In this document: piece by piece, positions 17,929 through 26,993 of the stretch | Layout of the letters: each line of letters opens with the position of its first letter | How positions within the stretch are numbered: position 1 is the stretch's first letter | Source: an uncultured Clostridia bacterium | GTDB taxonomy: Bacteria; Bacillota; Clostridia; Christensenellales; Aristaeellaceae | NCBI GenBank assembly: GCA_947165425.1 | Contig: CAMVAJ010000010.1 | Location: 1-52,122, forward strand | Length of the DNA: 52,122 nucleotides | Direction of reading: 5' to 3' | Translations under genes and position numbers: made by a program | The notes under the pieces: model-generated | Seen by the model: the letters and a program-made list of their open reading frames with translations, nothing else | Told to the model about the DNA's origin: nothing | Database searches by the model: none

Positions 17929-17955
17929 TTATAGACAAAAATGGGTGCTTGTCAA
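17928..17955 (-). promoter_or_regulatory. Consensus promoter of bioY
   Basis: On the minus strand TTGACA (17955-17950) and TATAAT (17933-17928) are both perfect, with a 16-base spacer. It is one of the strongest-looking promoters in the window, and it abuts the BirA-like operator. Confidence 0.85.
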
Positions 17956-17975
17956 GCGCTGCCGGCGAGGGAGGC

Positions 17976-19436
17976 GTGAACAGGGCGTTGAGCACACGCA
18001 AAAACACGGCGTACAACATCGCGTACCGCGTTTTCTCGGTTTTTCTGCCGCTGGTCACGGCGCCCTATCTGTCGCGGGTGGCCGGGCAGACCGGCGTGGG
18101 CCTGTACAGCTACGCCTGGAACATCAGCTATTTCTGCTGCCTGATCGCGATGCTGGGCCTGGAGAACTACGGCACCCGGGCGATCGTGGCGGCCCGGGAC
18201 GATCCGGGGGAGCTGAACCGTGTCTTCTCCCAGATCTGGCGGATGCAGCGGGCGGTGGCGGCCGCGATGCTTGCGGTCTGGATCGGCTATCTGCTGCTGG
18301 TGGCGGACCAGGAGCGCGTGATTGCCCTGGCGCTCACGCCCATGTCTATCTCCTGCCTGTTCAACCTGGACTGGGCGCTGATGGGGCTGGATCAGTTCCG
18401 GCCCATCGCCCTGCGCAACACCGCGGTCAAGCTGGCCGCGGCGGCGAGCGTGTTTATCTTCATCCACGCGCCGGAGGATATCTGGATCTACGGCCTGGTC
18501 TGGTCGCTGGCGACCTGCGCAGGCTGCGCGATGAGCGCCGCGGCCCTGCGGGGCAGGGTTCGCCCTGTCCGGGTCGGCCGGCGGGAGGCCTTCGCTCACC
18601 TCGCCCCCTGCGCGCTGCTCTTCACGTCGGTGCTGGCGGTCAGCGTCTACCGGGTGATGGACAAGGTGATGGTGGGCGCCATCGCCTCCATGGCGCAGAA
18701 CGGCCTGTACGAGAACGCGGAGAAGATCGTCTACTGCCTCTCGGGCTTCATCTCCGCGGTCGGCACGGTGATGCTGTCGAAGGTCTCCGCGATGCAGCAG
18801 CACGGCGAGACGGAGGCCATCAAGCGCCACCTGGACGCGACGATGCAGGCGATCCTCTGCATGACCAGCGCCATGGCCTTCGGCGTGGCGGCGGTGGCGG
18901 ACCGGCTCTGCCTGCTCTTCTACGGCGAGGACTTTACCGGCTCCGCGCCGCTGATGGCGCCGCTGGCCTTCACGCTGATCATGATCGGCTTTGCGAACGT
19001 GATCCGGACCCAGTGGATCCTGCCGCAGAAGCGGGACCGGATCGTGGTGAGAAGCGTCTGTGCCGGCGCGGCGGTCAACCTGATCGCGAACCTCCTGCTG
19101 ATCCCCAGGATGCAGGCCATGGGCGCGGTGATCGGAACGCTGCTGGCGGAGCTGACCGTCCCGGTGATGCAGTGGGTCCAGATCCGGGGCGAGCTGGACT
19201 ACCGGCGGCTGATGCGGCACACGGCCGTCTATCTGGCGGTGGGCGGCGGGATGCTGCTGATCGTCCGGGCCTTCGGAAGACTGGTGCCGGTGACCTGGGC
19301 CGGGCTGCTGGCCCAGATGGCGGTCGGAGCGCTCTGCTACAGCGCGGCCTGTCTGGGCCTCTGGCGGGCGACGAAGAGCCCGCTTGAGCGCCTGTTACCC
19401 TGGCGCCATCGAGACAAACGGAGGGAACAACCATGA
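17976..19436 (+). CDS. Oligosaccharide flippase family (Wzx/MATE-like) membrane protein
   Basis: This protein of about 486 residues belongs to the polysaccharide biosynthesis/flippase family, which moves lipid-linked sugars across the membrane. It begins NRALSTRKNTAYNIAYRVFS, the usual amphipathic entry, followed by PLVTAPYLSRVAG and about 12-14 hydrophobic segments. Start choice is uncertain: GTG at 17976 lies after GCGAGGGAGG with short spacing; TTG at 17988 is the alternative. The upstream region is shared with the bioY promoter, and no plus-strand promoter is evident there. Its stop overlaps the CapA-like gene (ATGA), so the two are coupled. No glycosyltransferases or polymerase genes flank it, so the sugar carried is unknown. 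Confidence 0.85.
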   Translation: MNRALSTRKNTAYNIAYRVFSVFLPLVTAPYLSRVAGQTGVGLYSYAWNISYFCCLIAMLGLENYGTRAIVAARDDPGELNRVFSQIWRMQRAVAAAMLAVWIGYLLLVADQERVIALALTPMSISCLFNLDWALMGLDQFRPIALRNTAVKLAAAASVFIFIHAPEDIWIYGLVWSLATCAGCAMSAAALRGRVRPVRVGRREAFAHLAPCALLFTSVLAVSVYRVMDKVMVGAIASMAQNGLYENAEKIVYCLSGFISAVGTVMLSKVSAMQQHGETEAIKRHLDATMQAILCMTSAMAFGVAAVADRLCLLFYGEDFTGSAPLMAPLAFTLIMIGFANVIRTQWILPQKRDRIVVRSVCAGAAVNLIANLLLIPRMQAMGAVIGTLLAELTVPVMQWVQIRGELDYRRLMRHTAVYLAVGGGMLLIVRAFGRLVPVTWAGLLAQMAVGALCYSAACLGLWRATKSPLERLLPWRHRDKRREQP

Positions 19437-20758
19437 GGAAATGGATTATCGCGGCCTTGCTGGCGGCCATTCTGACGCTGACGGCCTCTCTCGCGCTGGC
19501 GGACAAGGTGGTCACGATCACCTTTACCGGCGACTGCACGCTGGGCTCGGAGGAACGGCTCCGCAGCACAGAGACCTCCTTTGACTCCGTGGCCGCGCGG
19601 GAGGGCTACGACTATTTCTTCGAGGACTTCCGGGAGCTTTTCGCGTCGGACGACTATACGCTGGTGAACCTCGAGGGCGTGCTCTCCGACTCCGGCGCCC
19701 AGGAGAACAGGACCAAGACCTACCGCTTCCGCGGGCCGACCAGCTTTGTCAACATCCTGAAGTCCGTCTCCATCGAGGGCGTGACGCTGGCGAACAACCA
19801 CGTCGCCGACTATGGCAACCAGGGCCTCGAGAGCACCAAGAAGACGCTGGACGAGGCGGGGATCGAGTGGGGCCGGCTGCAGAAGGTCCTCTTCGTGGAG
19901 AAGGAGGGCGTGCGGGTGGCGCTGATCTGCATGGATCGGACGACCCTCGGCGCGGACTACAAGGGGCCGATGAAGAACTATAACTGGCTCAACGAGGAGA
20001 TCCCGCGCCTCAAGCGGGAGGGCGAGGCGGACGCGGTGGTGGTCATCTTCCACGGCGGCGTGGAGTACCGCGCCAACCACGACGAGACCCAGCAGCGCTA
20101 CGCGAAGATGTGGATCGGCCTGGGGGCGGATCTGGTGATCATGCACCATCCGCACGTCGTCGAGGGCATCGACGTGATCAACAACCGGGCGGCGTGCTAC
20201 TCGCTGGGGAACTTCTGCTTCGGCGGCAACGCGGAGGTCCGGGAGGAGATCCGGCGGATCGGCCGCAGCGTGACCGCGCTCTACTCCATCGTCGTGCAGG
20301 CGGACCTGCACTTTGACGACAACGGCCGGTACATCGGGCAGCAGCTGCGGCTCTACCCGGCCTATATCTCCCGCACCACGCCGGTGAACGACTATCACCC
20401 CGTGCTGGTGAAGGGCAGCGACGCGGCCCTGGTCATGGACGCCGTGCAGTATGACACGCAGATCGATCTGCCGCTGTTCGACGAGGCGGCCGGCTGCGTG
20501 ACGCTGCCCTACTACGAGGCGAAGGCGGACGCGAGCGCGGTCGACCTGGGAACCCCGCAGAAGCGGACGACGGGCACGGGCACCGACCTGGGCCCGCAGG
20601 CTACGAAGGCGTCGGAGGCGCGCGCGACCCCGAAGCTGACGGGCCAGACGATCGTGCTGACCCCCAGGCCCAGACCGAGTGAGGCCCCGGCCGCGACGCC
20701 CGCGCCTGAGACGGACGAGGACGAGGAGACCATGGCGACGCTGGCTCCCATCGAATAA
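19433..20758 (+). CDS. Secreted CapA family metallophosphatase-like protein
   Basis: CapA/PgsA-family proteins have a calcineurin-like metallophosphoesterase fold and act in poly-gamma-glutamate or other capsule assembly. The 441-residue protein has a signal peptide (MRKWIIAALLAAILTLTASL, cut after ALA), then the metal motifs in order: FTGDCTLG, LVNLEGVLS, TLANNHVADYG, VVIFHGGVEY and MHHPHVVEG. The CapA domain ends near residue 330, and a Thr/Pro/Ala-rich low-complexity tail fills about 365-441. The start overlaps the flippase stop. Pairing with a flippase fits a role in surface polymer export; the substrate is not identifiable. Confidence 0.88.
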   Translation: MRKWIIAALLAAILTLTASLALADKVVTITFTGDCTLGSEERLRSTETSFDSVAAREGYDYFFEDFRELFASDDYTLVNLEGVLSDSGAQENRTKTYRFRGPTSFVNILKSVSIEGVTLANNHVADYGNQGLESTKKTLDEAGIEWGRLQKVLFVEKEGVRVALICMDRTTLGADYKGPMKNYNWLNEEIPRLKREGEADAVVVIFHGGVEYRANHDETQQRYAKMWIGLGADLVIMHHPHVVEGIDVINNRAACYSLGNFCFGGNAEVREEIRRIGRSVTALYSIVVQADLHFDDNGRYIGQQLRLYPAYISRTTPVNDYHPVLVKGSDAALVMDAVQYDTQIDLPLFDEAAGCVTLPYYEAKADASAVDLGTPQKRTTGTGTDLGPQATKASEARATPKLTGQTIVLTPRPRPSEAPAATPAPETDEDEETMATLAPIE

Positions 20759-20800
20759 ACCGCGCTTGAAACTTGCGTATTCGGCGCTGCGGAGGCAACG

Positions 20801-22690
20801 ATGCTGCTGGAGAATGTGCGAACCCCGAAGGATATCAAAGCGCTCTCGCTGGAGGAGACGGCGGACCTGGCACAGCAGATCCGGGATAAGCTGATCACCA
20901 CGGTGGCGGAGCGCGGCGGACATCTGGCTTCCAATCTGGGCGTGGTGGAGCTGACCCTGGCGCTCCACCGCGTTTTCGACATGCCCTGGGATCGCCTGGT
21001 TTTCGACGTGGGCCATCAGTCCTATGTGCACAAGCTCCTCACCGGACGGTACTGGAAGTTTCACACGCTGCGCAGCTTCGGCGGCCTCTCGGGCTTCCCG
21101 AAGCGGGCGGAGAGCGAGTACGACGTCTTTGAGACGGGCCACGCCTCCACGGCGATCTCCGCGGCGCTGGGGCTGGCCCGGGCGCGTGACCTGCTGGGGG
21201 AGGACCGGCAGGTGGTCTGTCTGGTGGGGGACGGGGCGCTGACGGGCGGCATGTGCTACGAGGCGCTCAACGACGCGGGGTCGAGCGGGATCCCGCTGAT
21301 CGTGATCCTCAACGACAACGAGATGTCCATCGCCCCGAACGTGGGTGCGCTCTCGACCCATCTGACCAACCTGCGGGTTTCCAACGGCTGGCTGAGCTCC
21401 AAGCGGAAGGTCAAGACGAACCTGCAGCGGATCCCGGGCGTCGGGAAAAAGCTGTACCGCCTCGTCCACGCGACCAAGAGCTGGCTGAAATCGCTGTTTG
21501 TCCAGGAGGGCTTTTTCACCTCCCTGGGCTTCAAGTACTACGGCCCGATCGACGGGCACGACCTGAAGCAGCTGGAGCACACCCTCCGCCAGGCCCGGGA
21601 GATCAAGGACGGGCCAGTGGTGATCCACGTGTTGACTCAGAAGGGCCACGGCTACGACAAGGCGGAGCAGCAGCCCGAGCGCTTCCACGGCGTCCCGCCT
21701 TTCTATGTGGAAACCGGGGACGCGCGGGAGAGCAAAAAGCTCCCGCCCTTCGGAAAGGTGATGGCGGAGGAGCTGGCGGAGGCGGCGAAGGCGGAGCCGC
21801 GCATCACGGCGATCACGGCGGCCATGCCGGGCGGCACCGGCCTGGATTCATTCGCGGCGAAGTTCCCCTCCCGCTTCTTTGACGTGGGCATCGCGGAGGA
21901 GCACGCGGTGACGATGGCGGCGGGGCTGGCCGCGGGCGGGCTGCGCCCCTACGTGGCCATCTACGCGACCTTCTTCCAGCGGGCCTTCGACCAGCTGATC
22001 CACGACGTGGCGATGCAGCGGCTGCCGGTGGTTTTCCTGCTGGACCGGGCGGGCCTGGTGGGCGAGGACGGGGCGACGCACCACGGCGTCTTCGACCTGG
22101 CCCAGACCCTGCCCGTGCCGGGCCTGACCGTGCTTGCGCCCCGCGACCTGGGCGAGCTGCGGCTGATGATGCGCTGGACGCCGCAGGCGGAGGGGCCAGT
22201 GGTGATCCGCTATGGACGCCGGAGCGTGGACATGTCCGAGCGATACCCGGCGCGGAGCTTCCGCCCAGGGCACTGGGAGATCCTGGAGGCGGGCGTGGAC
22301 TGCGCGATCTTTGCGGTGGGCTCCATGGTGCAGGAGGCGGTGACGGTCCACGACCTGCTGGCGGCGGAGGGCATCCGGGCGGCGGTGGTCAACTGCTCCA
22401 CCGTGAAGCCCATGGACGCGGAGCTGCTGCGCGCCTTCGCGGACCGGCCGGTGTTCACGATGGAGGAGCATGTGCTGACCGGCGGCTTCGGGGCCGAGGT
22501 GACCGGCTTTATGGTGGAGGAGGAGCTGCCGCCGCCGGTGATCTCCTTCGGCCTTCCGGATACCTTTGTGCAGCACGGCTCCCGGGGCCAGCTGCTGCGC
22601 TATCTCGGCCTGATGCCGGAGCAGATGGTGCGCAGGATTATGGCGCAGATGCGGCAGCTGATGAAACCAGAGACAGAGGCGGACAGATGA
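20801..22690 (+). CDS. dxs: 1-deoxy-D-xylulose-5-phosphate synthase
   Basis: Dxs condenses pyruvate and glyceraldehyde-3-phosphate in the first step of the MEP isoprenoid pathway, using thiamine diphosphate. The 629-residue protein shows FDVGHQSYVHKLLTGR, the TPP-binding motif GDGALTGGMCYEALNDAG followed by VILNDNEMSI, FFTSLGFKYYGPIDGHD, and the transketolase pyrimidine-domain block DVGIAEEHAVTMAAGLA. Length is typical. GGAGG lies five bases before ATG. It overlaps tlyA (ATGA), reproducing the widespread dxs-tlyA arrangement. Two other isoprenoid or lipid genes (uppS, cdsA) are 15 kb away. Confidence 0.97.
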   Translation: MLLENVRTPKDIKALSLEETADLAQQIRDKLITTVAERGGHLASNLGVVELTLALHRVFDMPWDRLVFDVGHQSYVHKLLTGRYWKFHTLRSFGGLSGFPKRAESEYDVFETGHASTAISAALGLARARDLLGEDRQVVCLVGDGALTGGMCYEALNDAGSSGIPLIVILNDNEMSIAPNVGALSTHLTNLRVSNGWLSSKRKVKTNLQRIPGVGKKLYRLVHATKSWLKSLFVQEGFFTSLGFKYYGPIDGHDLKQLEHTLRQAREIKDGPVVIHVLTQKGHGYDKAEQQPERFHGVPPFYVETGDARESKKLPPFGKVMAEELAEAAKAEPRITAITAAMPGGTGLDSFAAKFPSRFFDVGIAEEHAVTMAAGLAAGGLRPYVAIYATFFQRAFDQLIHDVAMQRLPVVFLLDRAGLVGEDGATHHGVFDLAQTLPVPGLTVLAPRDLGELRLMMRWTPQAEGPVVIRYGRRSVDMSERYPARSFRPGHWEILEAGVDCAIFAVGSMVQEAVTVHDLLAAEGIRAAVVNCSTVKPMDAELLRAFADRPVFTMEEHVLTGGFGAEVTGFMVEEELPPPVISFGLPDTFVQHGSRGQLLRYLGLMPEQMVRRIMAQMRQLMKPETEADR

Positions 22691-23496
22691 CGGACAAGAA
22701 GAGGGCGGACGTGGCGCTGGTGGCGCTCGGCCTGTGCGAGAGCCGGGAGAAGGCCCAGGCCGCGATTATGGCCGGGCAGGTGTATCTCGGCGAGCGGCGG
22801 ATCAACAAAGCCTCCGAGCCGGTGGAGGAGGGCAGCCAGCTGGAGCTGCGGGCTCCGGCGCATCCCTGGGTGGGGCGCGGCGGCCTGAAGCTGGAGAAGG
22901 CGATCCGTTCGTTTGAGGCGGATCTGACGGGCAAGGTGTGCATGGATATCGGCTGCGCGACGGGCGGGTTTACGGACGTCTGCCTGCAGAACGGCGCGGC
23001 ACACGTCTACGCCATCGACGTGGGCTACGGACAGTTCGACTGGAAGCTCCGCCAGGATCCCCGCGTGACGCTCATGGAGCGGACCAACGCCCGGGGTCTG
23101 ACGCCGGAGATGGTTCCTCTGCACCCCACCGTGACGGTGATGGACGTGAGCTTTATCTCCATCCGGCTGATCCTGCCGGTGGCGGCGTCGATCATGGGCG
23201 GGGAGGGCGTGTTTTACACGCTGATCAAGCCCCAGTTCGAGGCCGGGCGCGGGAAGGTCGGGAAGAACGGCGTGGTCCGGGACCCGGAGGTGCACCGCGA
23301 GGTGCTGCGGGAGATCCGGGACTTTTGCCCGACCATCGGCTGGCAGGTCCGCCGGCTCGACTATTCGCCCATCACGGGCCCCAAGGGCAACATGGAGTTC
23401 CTGGCTGAGATCCGCAAGGCCGAGGAGGCGAGGCCGGAGCTCACGGACGAGGAGATCAGAGCCCTGGTGGCCCAGGCCCATGAGGCGCTGAAATAA
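22687..23496 (+). CDS. tlyA: TlyA family rRNA 2'-O-methyltransferase
   Basis: TlyA proteins methylate ribosomal RNA cytidines at the 2'-O position. This one has 269 residues: an N-terminal S4 RNA-binding domain (RADVALVALGLCESREKAQA, then AGQVYLGERRINKAS) and an FtsJ-like Rossmann methyltransferase domain beginning near 75, with VGRGGLKLEKA, the SAM loop DIGCATGGFTD, AIDVGYGQFDWKL and the VMDVSFISI motif. Loss of TlyA alters capreomycin sensitivity in mycobacteria; nothing here shows that role. It is translationally coupled to dxs. Confidence 0.93.
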   Translation: MTDKKRADVALVALGLCESREKAQAAIMAGQVYLGERRINKASEPVEEGSQLELRAPAHPWVGRGGLKLEKAIRSFEADLTGKVCMDIGCATGGFTDVCLQNGAAHVYAIDVGYGQFDWKLRQDPRVTLMERTNARGLTPEMVPLHPTVTVMDVSFISIRLILPVAASIMGGEGVFYTLIKPQFEAGRGKVGKNGVVRDPEVHREVLREIRDFCPTIGWQVRRLDYSPITGPKGNMEFLAEIRKAEEARPELTDEEIRALVAQAHEALK

Positions 23497-23525
23497 AGCA
23501 TTCCAATCTGGAGGAGGGCTGACAG

Positions 23526-25529
23526 GTGCTGAGCGTGCCCTATCTGGCGCTTTATCTGGCCTGCGGAATCCTCGCGATCCGCTGGCTTCTCCCGCGGCAA
23601 ACCCCGCTGGCACGGCTCTGGCTCGGCTGCACGGCGGGTCTTTTGCTGATGATGTGGCTGCCCGCGCTGTGCGCCTTCCTCCTGCGGTTTACCCTCGCGG
23701 CGCATCTGGCGGCGCTGGCGCCGCTGGCGCTCCTCACGGGACTGGCTTACTGGACGCGGGACCGGCGGGAACAAAGGCGCTGGGACGCGGAGGAGACGGC
23801 CTTCGGCTGGCGGGCGCTGGCGGTGTCGCTGCCGCTGACGGTGCTTTTCGCCTATCTGCAGTATACGCATGTCTTTCGGGTGGACGGATATGGAGCCTGG
23901 AACGTCGGGCAGTCCACCTACGGGGATCTGCCGATGCACACGGCCTTTATCGCGGCCATGCGGAACGCGGCCTTTCCGCCGGAGTACCCCATGTTCCCGG
24001 GGCACCGGCTGACCTACCCCTTCCTGACGGACAGCCTCTCAACCTCCTTCATGCTGCTGGGCTGCCCGCTCCAGGCGGCGGTCATCCTGCCGGCGGTTTT
24101 GATGTTCGCCCTCTCCTGCCTGGGGGTGATGTGCCTCTGCCGGACCCTCAGCGCCGGGCGGAAGGCCATGGTGCTGGCGGCGCTGCTGTTCTTTCTCAAC
24201 GGCGGGCTGGGCTTCCTGTATGATTTCGATCAGGCGGGCGGTTTTCGGGCCGGCTCCCTGTCGGAGAGCCTGGCCCAGGGCGACCTCACGCCGCAGTTCT
24301 TCGACCGGATCCAGGATATCCTGACGGGCTACTACAAGACGCCCACCAACCAGCCGGAGCCGAACAATCTCCGCTGGAGCAACGTGATCGCGGACATGTT
24401 TGTGCCGCAGCGCACCTTCATGGGCGGCGTGTGCATGTCGCTGCCGTGCTTCTATCTGCTGATCTGCGTCTTCGACCCCCGGCGGAGGGAGGCCTTCGGC
24501 GGGACGCGCACCCTGGCGCTGCTGGGGATCTGGGTAGGGCTTTTGCCGCTGATCCATACCCACTCCTTCCTGGCGCTCGGCCTCTGCTCGGCGGGGATGA
24601 TGGGCTATGATCTGGTTGTGGAGAAGCGGAAGAAGCCGTGCCTGCTGAAATACCTGGCCTACGCCGGTGTCACGCTGGCGCTGGCCGCGCCGCAGCTGCT
24701 GGGCTTCACCTTCTACCAGGCGCTGGGCCTGCAGCCGGACACGCTGCCCTCCGGCGGCTTCCTGCGCTTCCAGTTCAACTGGGTGAACAATCCCGACGGC
24801 CGGGGCATGCGGGACTTCTTCCTCTGGTTCTATCTGAAGAACATCGGTCTGCCCTTCGCGGTGCTGCTGCTGGCGCTGCTGGAGCGCAAACCCGGGCATC
24901 GGCGTCTCCTCTGCGGCGCGGGGATGATCTGGCTCGCGGCGGAGCTGATCCGCTTCCAGCCCAATGAGTATGACAACAACAAGCTCTTTTATCTGGCGTG
25001 GCTCCTGCTCTGCCCGGTGGTGGCGGATACATCTGCGGATATATGGCGGCGGCTGAAGGGCCTGCGCGCGCGGCCCGTGATCGCCCTCGCGGCGGCGGTG
25101 GTCACCTTCCTCTCCGCCGGGCTGACCCTCTGGCGGGAGGCGGTCTCGGACTACCAGGCCTTCGACGCCCGGACCGTGGCGGCGGCGGCCTTCGTGGAGC
25201 GGGAGACGGCGGAGGACGCGGTCTTCCTGACCGGGACGGAGCACCTGAACCCGGTGGTCTCCATCGCGGGGCGGCGGATCGTCTGCGGCCCGGATCTGTG
25301 GCTGTATTACCACGGCTTCAACACCCGGGAGCGGCAGGCGGAGCTGCGCCGGTTCTACGCGGATCCCAGCTCGCACCTGGACATCCTGGAGAAATACGGC
25401 GTGGATTACATTTTCGTCAGCGACTATGAGCGGAGCGATTACACGGTGGACGAGGACGCTCTGGAGGACCTGTTCGAGCTGGTCTACCGCGAAGGCGACA
25501 TCCGGATCTACCGCCGGCAGGAGGGGTGA
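23526..25529 (+). CDS. Large polytopic membrane protein, GT-C glycosyltransferase-like
   Basis: The 667-residue protein has about 12 hydrophobic segments in its first 530 residues and a soluble C-terminal domain of about 130 residues ending FVSDYERSDYTVDE. A long extracytoplasmic loop after the third or fourth helix holds HVFRVDGYGAW, GDLPMHTAFIAA and PMFPGHRLTYPF, acidic and aromatic positions of the kind seen in GT-C transferases that use polyprenyl-phosphate sugars. GTG at 23526 follows GGAGGAGGG. No precise family can be named with confidence. It sits between tlyA and a small unknown, within a run of co-directional genes. A role in decorating wall polymers or proteins is inference. Confidence 0.75.
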   Translation: MLSVPYLALYLACGILAIRWLLPRQTPLARLWLGCTAGLLLMMWLPALCAFLLRFTLAAHLAALAPLALLTGLAYWTRDRREQRRWDAEETAFGWRALAVSLPLTVLFAYLQYTHVFRVDGYGAWNVGQSTYGDLPMHTAFIAAMRNAAFPPEYPMFPGHRLTYPFLTDSLSTSFMLLGCPLQAAVILPAVLMFALSCLGVMCLCRTLSAGRKAMVLAALLFFLNGGLGFLYDFDQAGGFRAGSLSESLAQGDLTPQFFDRIQDILTGYYKTPTNQPEPNNLRWSNVIADMFVPQRTFMGGVCMSLPCFYLLICVFDPRRREAFGGTRTLALLGIWVGLLPLIHTHSFLALGLCSAGMMGYDLVVEKRKKPCLLKYLAYAGVTLALAAPQLLGFTFYQALGLQPDTLPSGGFLRFQFNWVNNPDGRGMRDFFLWFYLKNIGLPFAVLLLALLERKPGHRRLLCGAGMIWLAAELIRFQPNEYDNNKLFYLAWLLLCPVVADTSADIWRRLKGLRARPVIALAAAVVTFLSAGLTLWREAVSDYQAFDARTVAAAAFVERETAEDAVFLTGTEHLNPVVSIAGRRIVCGPDLWLYYHGFNTRERQAELRRFYADPSSHLDILEKYGVDYIFVSDYERSDYTVDEDALEDLFELVYREGDIRIYRRQEG

Positions 25530-25536
25530 GGGCGTT

Positions 25537-25761
25537 ATGGCTGATCCGCTGATGACGCGCTTTTTCCGCTACTCGATGGAGCGGGACCGCGCGATCCGGC
25601 TGATCCTGATGGAGAACGGCAGGATCGCCCAGGTCAGCGCTGTGGTGCTCCGCTTTGACGAGCAGAAGATCTCCCTCTACATCCTCCGCCCGCCCCGCAA
25701 TGTGACGCTGCCACTGACGGACGTGCTCTCCGCCTCCTACGTGCCGAAGGACGAGGGCTGA
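25537..25761 (+). CDS. Small protein of unknown function (74 aa)
   Basis: Not recognised. The product is mostly beta-strand by pattern: an N-terminal helix (LMTRFFRYSMERDRAIR), then alternating hydrophobic strands (RLILMENGRIAQ, AVVLRFDEQKISLYIL, PLTDVLSASYV). The layout recalls small Sm-like or SH3-like barrels, but that is only a shape argument. ATG at 25537 lies behind GAGGGGTGAGGG; reading further upstream overlaps the previous gene and is less likely. It begins seven bases after the GT-C-like gene and precedes ruvC. Confidence 0.65.
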   Translation: MADPLMTRFFRYSMERDRAIRLILMENGRIAQVSAVVLRFDEQKISLYILRPPRNVTLPLTDVLSASYVPKDEG

Positions 25762-25781
25762 GGGAAAAGGGAGCGTTCCCC

Positions 25782-25810
25782 TTCTCAAGCGAACGGTCGT
25801 GTGGTACAAT
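25782..25810 (+). promoter_or_regulatory. Promoter of ruvCAB
   Basis: TACAAT at 25805-25810 is a good -10. TTCTCA at 25782-25787, 17 bases away, is a weak -35 matching four of six positions. It lies in the 79-base gap before ruvC, so the resolvase operon probably has its own start. No LexA box was recognised. Confidence 0.5.
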
Positions 25811-25840
25811 ATCCGGGAAGAAACGAGAAGGAGCGGTCAG

Positions 25841-26335
25841 ATGATCGTATTGGGGATCGATCCGGGCTATGCCCTGATGGGCTGGGGCGTGGTGGAGAGC
25901 AAGGGAAACCGGATGCGGCTGATCAATTACGGCTGCGTGGAGACCTACGCGCACACGCCCATGCAGCACCGGCTGCGCTCGCTGTATCAGGGTGTGCGCG
26001 ATCTGGTGAACATCTACCAGCCGGACGACGTGGCCTTCGAGGAGCTGTTCTTCGCCCACAACGTCACCACGGCGCTGATGGTCGGCGCGGCCCGCGGGGC
26101 GGCGATCATCGCCGCGACGGAGTACACGGAGAACCTCTACGAATACACGCCGGGGCAGATCAAGCAGGCGGTCACCGGCTCGGGCCGGGCGGACAAAAAG
26201 CAGGTCCAGCAGATGGTGAAGATGCTCCTGGGGATGGACGAGATTCCCAAGCCCGACGACGCCGCGGACGCCATCGCCTGCGCGATGACTCACTGCCAGG
26301 CGGGCATCGCCAAGGAGCAGTTCCGCATGAAATAA
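25841..26335 (+). CDS. ruvC: Crossover junction endodeoxyribonuclease RuvC
   Basis: RuvC dimers cut Holliday junctions symmetrically. The 164-residue protein begins MIVLGIDPGYALMGWG and has the four acidic metal ligands of the family: D7, E67 (AFEELFF), and D140 and D143 (KPDDAADAIACA). Length is standard. ATG at 25841 lies downstream of GAAGGAGCGG. It is followed by ruvA after 21 bases and then ruvB, so the whole resolvasome is one operon. Confidence 0.97.
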   Translation: MIVLGIDPGYALMGWGVVESKGNRMRLINYGCVETYAHTPMQHRLRSLYQGVRDLVNIYQPDDVAFEELFFAHNVTTALMVGAARGAAIIAATEYTENLYEYTPGQIKQAVTGSGRADKKQVQQMVKMLLGMDEIPKPDDAADAIACAMTHCQAGIAKEQFRMK

Positions 26336-26356
26336 GCCGATGAAGGAGCCGGAATC

Positions 26357-26962
26357 ATGTACGCGTTTATCGAGGGAAAAGTCTGCGAGAAGGGGGCGGG
26401 CAGCCTCATCCTCCAGGCCGGGGGCGTGGGGTATCTGCTCTTCTGCTCCCTGAGCACCATCCAGGCGGCCCCGGCCGTGGGGGAGACCATGCGGTGCCTG
26501 ACCTATTTCAGCGTTCGCGAGGACGCGATGGAGCTGTACGGCTTCGCCACCCAGGAGGAGAAGGATCTCTTTGTCCGGCTGATCGGCGTCAGCGGCGTCG
26601 GGCCGAAGATGGCGCTCTCGCTCCTCGGCTCCATGCCGGTTCACGACCTGCATGTGGCGATCCTGATGGAGGATATCACCGCGATCACCCGCGCGCCGGG
26701 GATCGGCAAGAAGATGGCTCAGCGCATCGCCATGGAGCTGCGGGACAAGGTCAGCCAGGCGGAGGTCTCCCTCTCCGCGGGGAGCGCACCCGGCGCGGCC
26801 CCGGCGGCGGGCCCGGATCCCCTCGGTGAGGCGATGGAGGCCCTGATGGCGCTGGGCTACTCGGCGATCGAGGCCAGGCAGGCGCTGCAGCAGGTCAAGG
26901 ACAAGAGCCAGCGCACGGATGAGCTGGTGACGCTGGCCCTGCGGGCGATGGCGACCCTTTGA
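26357..26962 (+). CDS. ruvA: Holliday junction branch migration protein RuvA
   Basis: RuvA binds four-way junctions as a tetramer and loads the RuvB motor. The 201-residue protein has the OB domain (MYAFIEGKVCEK, GVGYLLFCS), the two helix-hairpin-helix motifs in the centre (LIGVSGVGPKMALSLL and ITRAPGIGKKMAQRIA), a flexible Ala/Gly/Pro linker at about 140-152, and the C-terminal UBA-like domain III (MEALMALGYSAIEARQAL) that touches RuvB. AAGGAG precedes the ATG. Confidence 0.97.
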   Translation: MYAFIEGKVCEKGAGSLILQAGGVGYLLFCSLSTIQAAPAVGETMRCLTYFSVREDAMELYGFATQEEKDLFVRLIGVSGVGPKMALSLLGSMPVHDLHVAILMEDITAITRAPGIGKKMAQRIAMELRDKVSQAEVSLSAGSAPGAAPAAGPDPLGEAMEALMALGYSAIEARQALQQVKDKSQRTDELVTLALRAMATL

Positions 26963-26993
26963 CACCGGATAGGGATGGAGGAATACACGGAAC

